Source: UBA4636 sp045534575
GTDB lineage: Bacteria; Bacillota; Clostridia; Christensenellales; Borkfalkiaceae
Length of the DNA: 64,000 nt
Assembly: GCA_045534575.1 (NCBI GenBank)
Contig: JAZSJZ010000007.1
Span: forward strand, 1-64,000
Reading direction: 5' to 3'
Shown here: piece after piece, positions 24,591 to 33,600 of the stretch
How positions within the stretch are numbered: the stretch's first letter is position 1
How the letters are laid out: every line of letters begins with the position of its first letter
The notes under the pieces: model-generated
The model's database searches: none
The model's input: only the letters and a program-made list of their open reading frames with translations
Told to the model about the DNA's origin: nothing
Program-made: the position numbers and the translations under genes

Positions 24591-25951
24591 TAGCCAATAT
24601 CCGTGAGAGATGCAGCGGCTATGCTTTGACCAACACGCTTAGACGATTCGTCAGGTAAAACAATGTCAATCGAAGTAAGTTCTGGGTATTCTTCTTTAAG
24701 AACGAGTTTTGCCTTATTAGCAATAATCGAGCCAGCCTCGCCCGAAGTTACTCTGCCTAAAAGCAAAAGTTTGTTAATATCGTAAAACTCGGCGTAGAAA
24801 GCAAGAGTATAGCCAAGATAAATGCCGATACAGTCATAAATGTTTTTCGCCATTTCGTCGCCGTTTTTAAGAAGGTCTTGAATAACCTTTAACTTCTCGG
24901 CTGGCGATAAACTCTCGTCAAATTTAAAGCCTGCGTTAGTTGCAAGTTTTATAACGGCATCTTGCGAGAAATATTTAACCCCGCAACCAATATCACCGCT
25001 CCACTCGTCAGCCATAGCGTTCTCGTTCATATCAACAGGCGCAAACGCAAGTTCGCTAATCCAGCCATTGAGATTGCCCTCTTTATTAATGTATCCCCCA
25101 GCCTCGCTAGTGCCAAGAGCAATGCCCAAAACGCCCGTTGCGTTAAGTTCCATAGCCCCAGCAAGTGCGGTAACGTCGCCGTCGTTCTCAACGTCGATAG
25201 GCACGTTTAACTCCTTAGCAATGTCAAGATACATTGTTTTAACGTGCTTGTGATAATCTTCTTTAGGAATTTTAATAAACAACGAAGATACCATAATTTT
25301 GTTATCAATATAAACGCCAGCAGAAGAAACGCCGATAGCGTCAACTCGTGGCATTTTAGATGCCGCAGTTAAAAACGCCGTTTTAATTCCCTCGTATTGA
25401 TAGCGATAGTCAGTGGAAAGTTTAGGGTGCCAAACAACCTCTTCGCTATAAACAACCTTTCCGTCGATAACGGCAGAAACCTTTCTATCGCTTCCGCCAG
25501 CGTCAAAGCCGATACGGCAACCTTTTAAATGCCCGCCAATCTTTAACGAGCACTTGCTAAGTTTAGGGAAGTTTTCTTCCGTGCATTTAACAACTTCAAA
25601 ATCTCTTTCGTAAACGCCGGTGAAAAAGTCAACGTCAAAAGCACGCTCGCCCTCGAAAGTATAAGCCTTTTTAATGCGATTATAAATATAATCACAGCCA
25701 AGAATATAAATTTTATAGCCACCCGCAACCCACAAAACGGCTTTAATCATACGCTCTGCAATGCGGTAGTTAATTTCGTTTTTATTTTCGTCCGCATAAA
25801 TATCCATCTCGAAAATATAGTTATAGCCTTTATTTCTCTCAACGCAGATTTTCAGTTTTTTAGATTTTTCTTTTTTAACGCCCGCGCGAAACTCCTTTAG
25901 CGCCTCGCTAATAGGCTGGAAATCTTTTTCATAAATTGGAACGAACTTCAT
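24590..25951 (-). CDS. ROK-family protein with ~130-residue N-terminal extension
   Basis: Residues 140-453 match a ROK/ASKHA sugar-kinase fold: GFDAGGSDRKVSAVIDG (phosphate 1), DAIGVSSAGVYID, DVENDGDVTALAGA with the catalytic Asp, GIALGTSEAGGYI, and a C-terminal adenosine region LLLGRVTSGEAG. The usual ROK zinc motif (CxCGxxGC) is not visible. The first ~130 residues form a separate unrecognised alpha/beta domain. A GAGAGG site precedes the ATG. It heads an operon with maf and mreB and is divergent from an AraC regulator, which suggests a sugar-responsive role. The substrate is unknown. Confidence 0.7.
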   Translation of the reverse strand: MKFVPIYEKDFQPISEALKEFRAGVKKEKSKKLKICVERNKGYNYIFEMDIYADENKNEINYRIAERMIKAVLWVAGGYKIYILGCDYIYNRIKKAYTFEGERAFDVDFFTGVYERDFEVVKCTEENFPKLSKCSLKIGGHLKGCRIGFDAGGSDRKVSAVIDGKVVYSEEVVWHPKLSTDYRYQYEGIKTAFLTAASKMPRVDAIGVSSAGVYIDNKIMVSSLFIKIPKEDYHKHVKTMYLDIAKELNVPIDVENDGDVTALAGAMELNATGVLGIALGTSEAGGYINKEGNLNGWISELAFAPVDMNENAMADEWSGDIGCGVKYFSQDAVIKLATNAGFKFDESLSPAEKLKVIQDLLKNGDEMAKNIYDCIGIYLGYTLAFYAEFYDINKLLLLGRVTSGEAGSIIANKAKLVLKEEYPELTSIDIVLPDESSKRVGQSIAAASLTDIG

Positions 25952-25981
25952 AAAAACCTCTCAAAAAACATTGTTTCTCTT

Positions 25982-26012
25982 ATTATATCAAAAATATATA
26001 CTAAAGTATATA
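25982..26012. promoter_or_regulatory. ROK-gene promoter region with palindromic operator
   Basis: A TATAAT -10 box on the minus strand (25982-25987) serves the ROK gene. Overlapping its -35 region is the palindrome TATATACT-AA-AGTATATA (25995-26012). The -35 hexamer is poor, as expected for an activator-dependent promoter. The divergent AraC protein is the likely regulator. Confidence 0.5.
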
Positions 26013-26051
26013 CAAAAGCAAAAGTTTTTTTGAACAAAAAGACAAAACTTC

Positions 26052-26080
26052 TTGCAAATTTAAAAGTTTTGTCCTATAAT
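26052..26080 (+). promoter_or_regulatory. Promoter giving a leaderless AraC message
   Basis: TTGCAA (26052-26057), 17 bp, TATAAT (26075-26080), then 6 nt to the ATG at 26087. No Shine-Dalgarno site. Confidence 0.65.
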
Positions 26081-26086
26081 ATATTT

Positions 26087-26992
26087 ATGGAAAGCAAGAA
26101 TAGTGTTTATTTTAGAAATCAACTTCACGACGTTATTAAAGTTTCGGCAATTTATACCATACACTACTTTAGGTATGGCAAAAATTTCCGCTACCCGATG
26201 GAAAGCCATAACTTTTGGGAACTTGTGTTTATTGACAACGGCGAAGCAACAATTCACGTTGAAGATAAAACTTTTACGCTCCGCCAAGGCGAAGTGTGTT
26301 TCCATAAGCCAAACATAGGGCACACTATATCGACTAGCGATAATTTTGCAAACTCAGTTATAATTTCGTTCGAAGCAAGCGGAAGAATGATGAACTTTTT
26401 CGAGAACAAGACCTTTGTTTTAACGCAAAACGAGAAGGACGTTTTAGCCTCTTTAGTTCTAGAGGGCAAAAATAGTTATTCGGGACGGTTAGACGATGCC
26501 GACCAAACAAAAATGGTCAAGCGTGTTGACGCGCCTTTTGGCGGAGAACAACTTATCAAAAATTCCATTGAACTTTTGCTAATTTCTATCGTTAGAAACA
26601 ACTTCCAAAACAAGTCGATTAAGCACACCGATAACACGTCGGTTTCCGTTCACGCCGAACAAATTGTTGAAAAGATAATCGAAATTTTAAACAGCCGTGT
26701 TACGACCTCGGTTGACCTTGAATCAATAAGCAAAGAACTTTATTTTTCTAAGACCTATATTAAAGCCGTTTTTAAAAAATATACCGGCACTAGCATAATT
26801 AAATATTACAATAAGTTAAAAATTGACGAGGCAAAAAGGCTTATAAGTTTAAAGGAACACACCTTAACCGAAATTACCTATATGCTCGGTTTTAAGTCAG
26901 TCCACTATTTTTCTAGGCTGTTTAAAATGGTAACAGATATGACGCCTAGCGAATACGCAAAATCTATTAAAGTTGATAACGTTTTGCAATAA
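26087..26992 (+). CDS. AraC-family transcriptional regulator
   Basis: This protein of about 301 residues has an N-terminal cupin-like ligand domain (SHNFWELVFIDNGEATIHVE, then GEVCFHKPNIGHTI) and a C-terminal double HTH (LESISKELYFSKTYIKAVFKKYTG and EITYMLGFKSVHYFSRLFK). Such proteins sense sugars or related signals. The ATG at 26087 is chosen over an upstream TTG because it is placed perfectly for a leaderless transcript. It is divergent from the ROK/maf/mreB operon. Confidence 0.9.
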   Translation: MESKNSVYFRNQLHDVIKVSAIYTIHYFRYGKNFRYPMESHNFWELVFIDNGEATIHVEDKTFTLRQGEVCFHKPNIGHTISTSDNFANSVIISFEASGRMMNFFENKTFVLTQNEKDVLASLVLEGKNSYSGRLDDADQTKMVKRVDAPFGGEQLIKNSIELLLISIVRNNFQNKSIKHTDNTSVSVHAEQIVEKIIEILNSRVTTSVDLESISKELYFSKTYIKAVFKKYTGTSIIKYYNKLKIDEAKRLISLKEHTLTEITYMLGFKSVHYFSRLFKMVTDMTPSEYAKSIKVDNVLQ

Positions 26993-27022
26993 AAGTCTGC
27001 CTATAAGTTCATTAACTCACAC

Positions 27023-27116
27023 TTCACTGCGAGAGTATGCTTCGCAACTTCACTTTTGTGTTAACAAAAACTTCACTGCGTAGCAACTTCACTTTTGCCT
27101 TAGCAAAAACTTCACA
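27023..27116. repeat. Degenerate TTCACT repeats separated by mini-hairpins
   Basis: TTCACT starts at 27023, 27049, 27072 and 27088, with TTCACA at 27111. Between them are short inverted repeats such as TTTTG-N6-CAAAA and TGC-GTA-GCA. It lies between the AraC gene and the next terminator, with no ORF. Related heptad arrays occur at 43445-43493, 58123-58253 and 58856-58904. Confidence 0.6.
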
Positions 27117-27123
27117 AGTAAAA

Positions 27124-27168
27124 AAGAGAGAGAACGTTTCGGCTATAAAACCGATTTGTTCTCTCTTT
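27124..27168. terminator. Terminator between convergent AraC and thioredoxin genes
   Basis: The stem AGAGAGAAC/GTTCTCTCT with an inner TCGG/CCGA stem is followed by TTTCT on the plus strand and a T run on the minus strand. Confidence 0.75.
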
Positions 27169-27198
27169 CTGCTTTTAATATAGATTTGAAGTTTTCAC

Positions 27199-27510
27199 TT
27201 ATTTGCCGATAAATTCTTCAACTGCTTGTTTTGGTCTATACCCTAGCATTTGGCGTTCTAACTTTCCGTCTTTAAAAAGCATAAGGCAAGGGATAGAATC
27301 AATGTTAAATTTGGTTGCAAGTTCCATCTCTTCGTCAACGTTAACCTTAGCAATTTTAACGTCGTCACGAGAGGAGGCAATTTCTTCTAAAATAGGCGCA
27401 ATCATCATGCATGGACCGCACCAACTTGCCCAAAAATCAACCACAACGGGAATTGGGCTTTTTAAAACTTCACTTTCAAAATTTTCTTTAGTAACTACAA
27501 CTTCTTTCAT
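27199..27510 (-). CDS. trxA: Thioredoxin
   Basis: This 103-residue protein has the complete thioredoxin fold with redox site WCGPC (C31, C34), the buried Asp in VVVDFWASW and the cis-Pro in SIPCLMLF. It reduces disulfides in the cytoplasm. AAGGAGGAG precedes the ATG. It lies 20 nt downstream of tsaD. Confidence 0.95.
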   Translation of the reverse strand: MKEVVVTKENFESEVLKSPIPVVVDFWASWCGPCMMIAPILEEIASSRDDVKIAKVNVDEEMELATKFNIDSIPCLMLFKDGKLERQMLGYRPKQAVEEFIGK

Positions 27511-27530
27511 AATCTCCTCCTTATTTTATC

Positions 27531-28577
27531 TTATTTTAACGGAACGCTTGCTTTTGCGTTCAAATCAAGGTCAGCAAAATTTTTGTTTAAATATTGCCTA
27601 TACCCTTCACTTGCTATCATTGAAGCGTTATCCGTGCACATAGATTTTGGCGGTAAAACGAGTTTAATCGACTTATAGGCGCACTTTTTAGAAAGTTCAT
27701 CTCTTAAATATTGGTTTGCGCCAACGCCACCCCCAACAACTATGGTTTTAATATTTTTCTCAATCGAGGCTTTAATGGCTTTATCAACGATAACGTCTAT
27801 TGCGGCTTTTTGGAAGGAAAATGCAACGTCTTTTTTAGAAAATTCTTCGCCCTTTTGCTCTTTGTTGTGAACAAAATTGATAACCGCAGTTTTTAGCCCG
27901 CTATACGAAAAATTATAGCCCCCACCGCCCTTAAGCATTTTAGGCATAGGAACGGTATCGCTCCCTTCTTTTGAGAGTTTTTCAATGCTAGGTCCACCGG
28001 GATAAGGTAAACCTAAAACCCTTGCAACTTTATCGAACGCCTCGCCTACTGCATCATCTAAGGTTGAGCCTAAAATTTCATAATTTGAATAATCGTGCAC
28101 AACGCCTATTGCAGTATGCCCACCGCTTGCTAAAACGCTAATAAATGGTGGCTCTAGCGTTAAATCGGCAAGATAACCTGCTGACATATGCCCACGAATA
28201 TGGCTAACGGGAATAAGCGGAACGCTAAGCGAAAAGGCAAGTGCTTTTGCGTATGATAGCCCAACTAAAAGCGCGCCAAGAAGCCCTGCGCCATAGGTTA
28301 CGGCAACGGCATCGATATCTTTAAGGTCTATTCCCGCCTTTTCCACCGCACTCATAACGGCGTTTGAAACGGCGTCGGTATGTGCGCGCGAAGCAATTTC
28401 GGGAACTACTCCGCCATATTTTTTATGCTCTTCCGCCGACGATATTATAACTTCAGACAACACAACCCTACCGCCCTTAACAATGGCTGCGGCAGTTTCA
28501 TCACAAGAGGATTCTATTCCTAAAATAATAGCGTCCGTCTTGATAATAGTTTGTTGCATTTTCTCAAAATAACTCAT
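27531..28577 (-). CDS. tsaD: tRNA threonylcarbamoyladenosine transferase TsaD
   Basis: This 348-residue protein carries the TsaD/Kae1 signatures: GIESSCDETAAAI near the N-terminus, the metal ligands in HIRGH (H126, H130), GGHTAIG, and VGGGVGANQYLR. It transfers threonylcarbamoyl to A37 of ANN-decoding tRNAs. No clear ribosome-binding site precedes the chosen ATG; the ATG at codon 7 is an alternative start. It ends 20 nt before trxA and contains an exact copy of the dispersed motif. Confidence 0.93.
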   Translation of the reverse strand: MSYFEKMQQTIIKTDAIILGIESSCDETAAAIVKGGRVVLSEVIISSAEEHKKYGGVVPEIASRAHTDAVSNAVMSAVEKAGIDLKDIDAVAVTYGAGLLGALLVGLSYAKALAFSLSVPLIPVSHIRGHMSAGYLADLTLEPPFISVLASGGHTAIGVVHDYSNYEILGSTLDDAVGEAFDKVARVLGLPYPGGPSIEKLSKEGSDTVPMPKMLKGGGGYNFSYSGLKTAVINFVHNKEQKGEEFSKKDVAFSFQKAAIDVIVDKAIKASIEKNIKTIVVGGGVGANQYLRDELSKKCAYKSIKLVLPPKSMCTDNASMIASEGYRQYLNKNFADLDLNAKASVPLK

Positions 28578-28588
28578 AGCGTAAAAAT

Positions 28589-29687
28589 TTATGATTTTTT
28601 CAAATATTCAGTGATAAACCCGTCGAGTTCGCCATCCATAACCGATTGAATATTGCCGGTTTCAAAACCCGTTCTATGGTCTTTAACCAAAGTGTAAGGG
28701 CAGAAAACGTAACTTCGAATTTGGCTACCGAACTCAATCTTTTTAATATCGCCCTTAATCTCTTGCGCTTCTTTCATGCGCTCGGTTTCACGAAGTTCAA
28801 CGAGTTTACTCATTAGCATTTTCATTGCCATTTCACGGTTTTGAACTTGGCTTCGCTCGTTTTGGCACGCAACGATAATTCCCGTTGGAAGGTGCGTTAT
28901 TCTTATTGCAGATTCGGTTTTGTTAACGTGCTGACCGCCCGCGCCCGAGCTTCTAAAAGTATCAACCTTTAACTCTTCAGGTCTTATTTGGATTTCGGCT
29001 GAGTCTTCAATTTCGGGCATAACCTCAACTGACGAGAACGAAGTGTGCCTTCTAGAATTTGCGTCAAACGGCGAAATTCTAACAAGCCTATGCACGCCCT
29101 TTTCGCTCTTTAAATAGCCGTAAGCATTTTCTCCGCTAATTCTAAACGAAACGCTTTTAATACCCGCATCATCGCCATAAAGCCTATCAAACTCGGTTAC
29201 CGTGTAGCCGTGCTTTTCGGCGTAGCAGATATACATTCTATAAAGCATTTCCGTCCAATCGCAAGCCTCAGTTCCGCCAGCGCCGGCGTGGAGCGTCATA
29301 AGCGCGTTCATATCGTCATACTTGCCTTTAAGAAGGGTAGATAAACGCATTTTTTCAATCTCTTCTTCGGCAGTTTTTAACTCAAGGTCAACCTCGGGAA
29401 GAAAAGAATCGTCATCTTCTTCAGCGGCAAGCGCAACGAGCTCTTCAGCATCGTTAAGCGTTTTATAGGCTTTATCGAAAAGGTCTATTTTCTTTTTTAA
29501 ACTTTGCGCCTTTTTGGCAAGATTAGTGGAGCGAGCAAGGTCAGCCCAAACGGCTGGGTCTTCTTGCTCTTTTTCAATTTCTTCTAAATCTTTCTTTGCT
29601 TTATTCAAGTCAAAGAGAGTATCCTGCCTCTTGTAAGATTTGGCGAAGTTCTTTTAACTTATCGTAATAAAGGTCAGTTCTAATCAT
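28589..29687 (-). CDS. prfB: Peptide chain release factor 2, with programmed +1 frameshift
   Basis: RF2 terminates at UGA and UAA. Translation starts at the ATG at 29685-29687 after AAAGGAG, reads 25 codons ending ...GYSL, meets an in-frame TGA (29610-29612), and must shift +1 to continue DLNKAKKDLEE. The body has the SPF anticodon-like motif in RISPFDANSRR and the GGQ motif in SGAGGQHVNKT. Together this gives about 365 residues, the normal RF2 length. It lies downstream of secA, as in Bacillus. Confidence 0.94.
29610..29615 (-). other. prfB programmed +1 frameshift site CTT-TGA-C
   Basis: Codon 25 CTT (29613-29615) precedes the in-frame TGA (29610-29612), followed by C, as in most bacterial prfB genes. 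The purine-rich AGGCAGG upstream can serve as the stimulatory internal Shine-Dalgarno. Low RF2 stalls at the UGA and allows the shift, an autoregulatory loop. Confidence 0.93.
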
Positions 29688-29755
29688 AATAACTCCTTTA
29701 AAGATTTATTTAAAACTCAAGTTTTTCATCAAGAAGTTAGGCTATAAGCCCGTTA

Positions 29756-32443
29756 TTAAGCATTTTTACCACAGCAGTGCTTATATTTTTTACCGCTACC
29801 ACAAGGGCAAGGGTCGTTTCTACCAACGCTTTGAGGGGCTTTATATTGTCCGCCCGATTGCGAGCCGCCGCTGGTTGTGAAAATTTTTCTTTCAACCGGC
29901 TTTGGTCTTTGTTCAACGGTAACGTTAGCGTTCAATAAAATTCTAACCGTTTCTTCTTGAATAGACATAGTCATCTCTTCATACATTTCCATGCCCTCTT
30001 TTTTGTAGGCATGAATTGGGTCTTCGTTAGCGTATGAACGAAGGGAAATACCGCGTTTTAACTTATCCATCGCGTCGATATGGCTAACCCAATACTTATC
30101 AACGACCATAAGAAGAATATCGCGCTCGAACACGCTAAAATCAACGCCCATTTCCTTAGCGGCAGCAATTTTTGCTTCGTAGCACTCGATAGTTTTTTCA
30201 ACGCACTTTTCAACTAAGAAGCCATAATCCCACTTCTCAAGTTTATCTTGAGTTATGAAGTTGGTTTCTTTAGGAAGCGCGCGGTTTTCAAGCGCGGTGT
30301 TAATTTTATCCACGTCCCACGTATGCGGTTTGTTAGGCTCGTCAATCGCCTCTTCCAAAACGAGCGCAACATAGTCTGGAATAAGTTTTAAAATATCTTC
30401 GTGAACGTTCTCACCACGAAGAACCTTCATCCTTTCTTCATACATAACTTGGCGTTGGGTATTCAAAACGTCGTCATATTGAATAATGCGTTTTCTAACG
30501 CCGAAGTTTCTGCCTTCAATGTTTCTTTGAGCGTTCTCGATAGCCTTGGTTATCATACCAACGGAAATTGGCGTGTCTTCGTCAACCTTGAAAGCATTGT
30601 AAACCGACTTCATCCTCTCGCCACCAAATCTATCGGCAAGGTCGTCTTCTAAAGAAATATAGAAAATGGAAGCGCCCGGGTCGCCTTGACGGCCACTACG
30701 ACCACGAAGTTGGTTATCAATTCGCCTTGATTCGTGGCGTTCCGTGCCCACGATTCTAAGACCACCAGCCTTCATAACCTCTTCTTTTTCAACTTCCGTA
30801 ACAGATTTATGCTTTGCTAAAAGTTGGTTATAAAGCGCACGAAGTTCTTTGATGTTATCTGGAACGTCTTGCACGAAGGAAATTGCAAGTTCAATATCGC
30901 TATCGTCATAGCCCTTGTTCTTTAAATCTTGCTTAGCAAGATATTCAGGGTTACCGCCAAGCAAAATATCCGTTCCACGCCCCGCCATGTTGGTTGCGAT
31001 AGTAACCGCGCCTTTTTTGCCGGCTTGCGCAACGATTTCTGCCTCACGCTTATGGTTTTTAGCATTCAAAATATTATGCTTAATGCGCTCACGAAGAAGG
31101 GCTCTTGAAATCATTTCACTCTTTTCAACGGTAACTGTGCCAACGAGAATTGGTTGTCCCTTTTCGTGATGCTCTTTAATATCTTTTACTATAGCGCGAA
31201 GTTTTCCCTTTTCGGTTGAGAAAATAACGTCGTTTAAGTCCTTTCTAATCATCGGCATGTTGGTAGGAATTTCTAAAACGTCAAGCCCGTAGATAGTCTT
31301 AAATTCCTCTTCTTCGGTTTTAGCCGTTCCCGTCATACCCGAAAGTTTTTTGTAAAGCCTGAAATAGTTTTGGAAAGTTATGGTAGCGAGCGTTCTGTTT
31401 TCGCTTCTTACCACAACGTTTTCTTTGGCTTCGATTGCTTGGTGCAAGCCTTCGGAATAACGCCTACCAATCATAAGACGGCCAGTGAACTCGTCAACGA
31501 TAACAATCTCGTTATCTTGCACGATATAGTCGTTATCTTTCTTGAAAATATGGTGCGCCTTCAACGCTTGTTGAATATGGTGGTTAAGTTCAGCGTTATC
31601 AGCATCGCCAAGGTTTTGAATATTAAAGAATTTTTCGGCTTTTTTAGCGCCGTCTTCGGTGATTTGAACGGATTTATCTTTAATATCGGTAGTAAAATCA
31701 ATATCTTTTTTCAAAGTTTTAACAAACCTATTACAATCAACGTATAGGCTAGATGATTTTTCGCCAGCACCCGAAATAATAAGCGGAGTTCTAGCCTCAT
31801 CAATTAAAATGGAGTCAACTTCGTCGATAATGGCAAACGATAAGCCCCTTTGAACCATATCAGGCAATCTCTTTTTGAGATTATCACGAAGATAGTCAAA
31901 GCCAAACTCGTTGTTAGTGCCGTATAAAATATCGCACTTATACGCTTCACGTTTTTGCGCATCATCCATACCTTGAACGTTAATGCCAACGGTCAAGCCT
32001 AAGAAGCGGTGAACTTTTCCCATCCAGTCAGCGTCACGCTTAGCAAGGTAGTCGTTTACCGTAACAACATGCACGCCCTCGCCTTTTAGCGCGTTAAGAT
32101 AAGATGGAAGCGTTGCCATAAGCGTTTTACCTTCACCAGTTTTAAGTTCTGCAACACGACCTTGATGCACGCAGATACCACCCATAAGTTGAACCTTATA
32201 GTGGCGCATATTTAAAACTCTAAAACTTGCCTCTCTAACAACGGCAAACGCATCGAATAAAATTTGGTCTAGCGTTTCGCCGTTTGCAAGCCTTTCTTTT
32301 AAGATGGTAGTTTGCTGTTTAAGTTCAGCGTCCGTCATAGCCTCGTATTTTGGTGAAAGTGCCAAAATCTTGTCCGCCATTGCACTAATTTTTTTGATAG
32401 ACTTACGCGAGTCCGACTCTAAAATGTATCTAATAAGCCCCAT
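29756..32443 (-). CDS. secA: Preprotein translocase ATPase SecA
   Basis: This 895-residue protein has the full SecA architecture: Walker A in LKTGEGKTLMATL, DEVDSILIDEARTPLIISG, the preprotein cross-linking region, a second helicase domain (TNMAGRGTDILLGG), and the C-terminal zinc-binding tail DPCPCGSGKKYKHCC. It drives export of signal-peptide proteins through SecYEG. Its position upstream of prfB is conserved. Confidence 0.97.
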   Translation of the reverse strand: MGLIRYILESDSRKSIKKISAMADKILALSPKYEAMTDAELKQQTTILKERLANGETLDQILFDAFAVVREASFRVLNMRHYKVQLMGGICVHQGRVAELKTGEGKTLMATLPSYLNALKGEGVHVVTVNDYLAKRDADWMGKVHRFLGLTVGINVQGMDDAQKREAYKCDILYGTNNEFGFDYLRDNLKKRLPDMVQRGLSFAIIDEVDSILIDEARTPLIISGAGEKSSSLYVDCNRFVKTLKKDIDFTTDIKDKSVQITEDGAKKAEKFFNIQNLGDADNAELNHHIQQALKAHHIFKKDNDYIVQDNEIVIVDEFTGRLMIGRRYSEGLHQAIEAKENVVVRSENRTLATITFQNYFRLYKKLSGMTGTAKTEEEEFKTIYGLDVLEIPTNMPMIRKDLNDVIFSTEKGKLRAIVKDIKEHHEKGQPILVGTVTVEKSEMISRALLRERIKHNILNAKNHKREAEIVAQAGKKGAVTIATNMAGRGTDILLGGNPEYLAKQDLKNKGYDDSDIELAISFVQDVPDNIKELRALYNQLLAKHKSVTEVEKEEVMKAGGLRIVGTERHESRRIDNQLRGRSGRQGDPGASIFYISLEDDLADRFGGERMKSVYNAFKVDEDTPISVGMITKAIENAQRNIEGRNFGVRKRIIQYDDVLNTQRQVMYEERMKVLRGENVHEDILKLIPDYVALVLEEAIDEPNKPHTWDVDKINTALENRALPKETNFITQDKLEKWDYGFLVEKCVEKTIECYEAKIAAAKEMGVDFSVFERDILLMVVDKYWVSHIDAMDKLKRGISLRSYANEDPIHAYKKEGMEMYEEMTMSIQEETVRILLNANVTVEQRPKPVERKIFTTSGGSQSGGQYKAPQSVGRNDPCPCGSGKKYKHCCGKNA

Positions 32444-32499
32444 TTATTGCCTCCAATTAACCAATTTTTGGTAAATTTTCTTGATTATATTATATTTTA

Positions 32500-33285
32500 C
32501 TATATTTTTTCTACTATGTCCACACTTAGCGCGTTATTTTTTTGCAAGTTTTGTTGAATTGTTATGCTTTTACTCGTAACCGAAGCTAGCGTTAAAAGAT
32601 AAACTGACTTGGCTCCCGCCTTTTTCAAAACTTTTGCCACTTCGTTTGAAGTTGCGCCCGTTGTTAAAACGTCGTCAACGAGTAGCACATTTTTATTCTT
32701 AAAAACTAATTTATCGGTAACGGCAAACGAATTTTTAAGGTTTTTCTGCCTTTCAAAAAAGTCTAAAGTTTGCTGGTTTTCGGTTGCATTTTTCTTAATA
32801 AGTCCGCCTATCACTTCATTATCGAGCGTTTTTGCTAACGCTTCAGCAATTAACTGAGATTGATTATAGCCCCGCTTATATTCACTAAGTTCATCCATTG
32901 GAACAAAAGTTATAACGTCAGGCGCGAAGAAGTTTTTAACAACTAAATCTTTTAATAGAAGGGCAAAAACTTCAGCAAGATAGCGAGAGTTGTTATATTT
33001 CAAGTTTTGAATTAAGTATTTTCCATAACCTGAATATTCAAACAAACTTCTAGCCTTATCTATAGCCCACTCGTGATTACAAGACGAGCAAGCCTCCTCG
33101 CTAGATAATAAAATTCTTCCGCATTTTTGACAATAATTTTCATTAATAAAGTTAATTTTAGTTACGCAATCTTCGCAAAAAGGTCTATCGTCAAATACTT
33201 CTATTCCGCAAATGTTGCAAGTATAGTTCGCGGGATAAACTGCGTTAGCTATTGAATTTTTCAAAGTTTTAAGTAAATTTTTCAT
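32500..33285 (-). CDS. comF: ComF-family phosphoribosyltransferase-like protein
   Basis: This 261-residue protein has an N-terminal zinc-ribbon region with paired Cys (CNICG, CEDC, CQKCG, CSSC) and a type I PRTase domain ending in VLLVDDVLTTGATSNE, the PRPP-binding motif. ComFC/GntX proteins are needed for natural transformation in several species, though many non-competent bacteria carry them. The Bacillus order comF-hpf-secA-prfB is present here without hpf. No Shine-Dalgarno site is evident before the ATG; a TATAAT box 8 nt upstream suggests a very short leader. Confidence 0.88.
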   Translation of the reverse strand: MKNLLKTLKNSIANAVYPANYTCNICGIEVFDDRPFCEDCVTKINFINENYCQKCGRILLSSEEACSSCNHEWAIDKARSLFEYSGYGKYLIQNLKYNNSRYLAEVFALLLKDLVVKNFFAPDVITFVPMDELSEYKRGYNQSQLIAEALAKTLDNEVIGGLIKKNATENQQTLDFFERQKNLKNSFAVTDKLVFKNKNVLLVDDVLTTGATSNEVAKVLKKAGAKSVYLLTLASVTSKSITIQQNLQKNNALSVDIVEKI

Positions 33286-33352
33286 AAGTTTAAATTATAG
33301 GTATAAATTGCATAACACTGCACAAATTAGTATTACAAGGAGGAACGAATCA

Positions 33353-33427
33353 GTGAAAAACAAGAATAGTTCTAGCAAAAAGTCTGGTTGCACCAAAAAT
33401 TCTCAAAACACTAACGATTGCAACTAA
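33353..33427 (+). CDS. 24-residue Asn/Ser/Lys-rich peptide
   Basis: A GTG start preceded by a full AAGGAGG site (8 nt away) opens a 24-codon frame rich in Asn, Ser and Lys with two Cys. Its stop overlaps the start of the next small gene (TAATG), so the pair would be translationally coupled. Function unknown. The strong ribosome-binding site is the main support. Confidence 0.5.
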   Translation: MKNKNSSSKKSGCTKNSQNTNDCN

Positions 33428-33555
33428 TGAGTAAAAGAAAAAAGCAAACAAAAAATAAAAACTGTTTTTCTTCGTCGTTTGACCCGAACGGAAGTTATAC
33501 GGGCAGACCCTTAGATAAAGGCGAAAAGCCAATTCAAGATGCAGACGATTTATAA
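33427..33555 (+). CDS. 42-residue conserved-looking small protein (DPNGSYTG motif)
   Basis: The ATG overlaps the stop of the preceding 24-codon ORF, and the frame is followed by a strong terminator. The product has a basic N-terminus, a central FDPNGSYTGRP and an acidic end PIQDADDL. This pattern resembles short uncharacterised proteins I recall from other Clostridia, but I cannot name a family. It is divergent from comF. Confidence 0.6.
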   Translation: MSKRKKQTKNKNCFSSSFDPNGSYTGRPLDKGEKPIQDADDL

Positions 33556-33573
33556 AAACAGCTTTAAGTTTTT

Positions 33574-33600
33574 CGGCGGTTTAAAAACCGCCGTTTTTTT
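33574..33600 (+). terminator. Terminator after the two small ORFs
   Basis: CGGCGGTTT pairs with AAACCGCCG and is followed by seven T residues. Its end overlaps the stop of the convergent pseudouridine-synthase gene. Confidence 0.9.

Noticed and set aside
26030..26086. TTG start giving a longer AraC protein
   Set aside because: No ribosome-binding site, and the promoter -35 and -10 boxes would lie inside the coding region.
29608..29687. prfB as a truncated or broken gene
   Set aside because: The upstream 25 codons, Shine-Dalgarno site and CTT-TGA-C site show normal programmed frameshifting.
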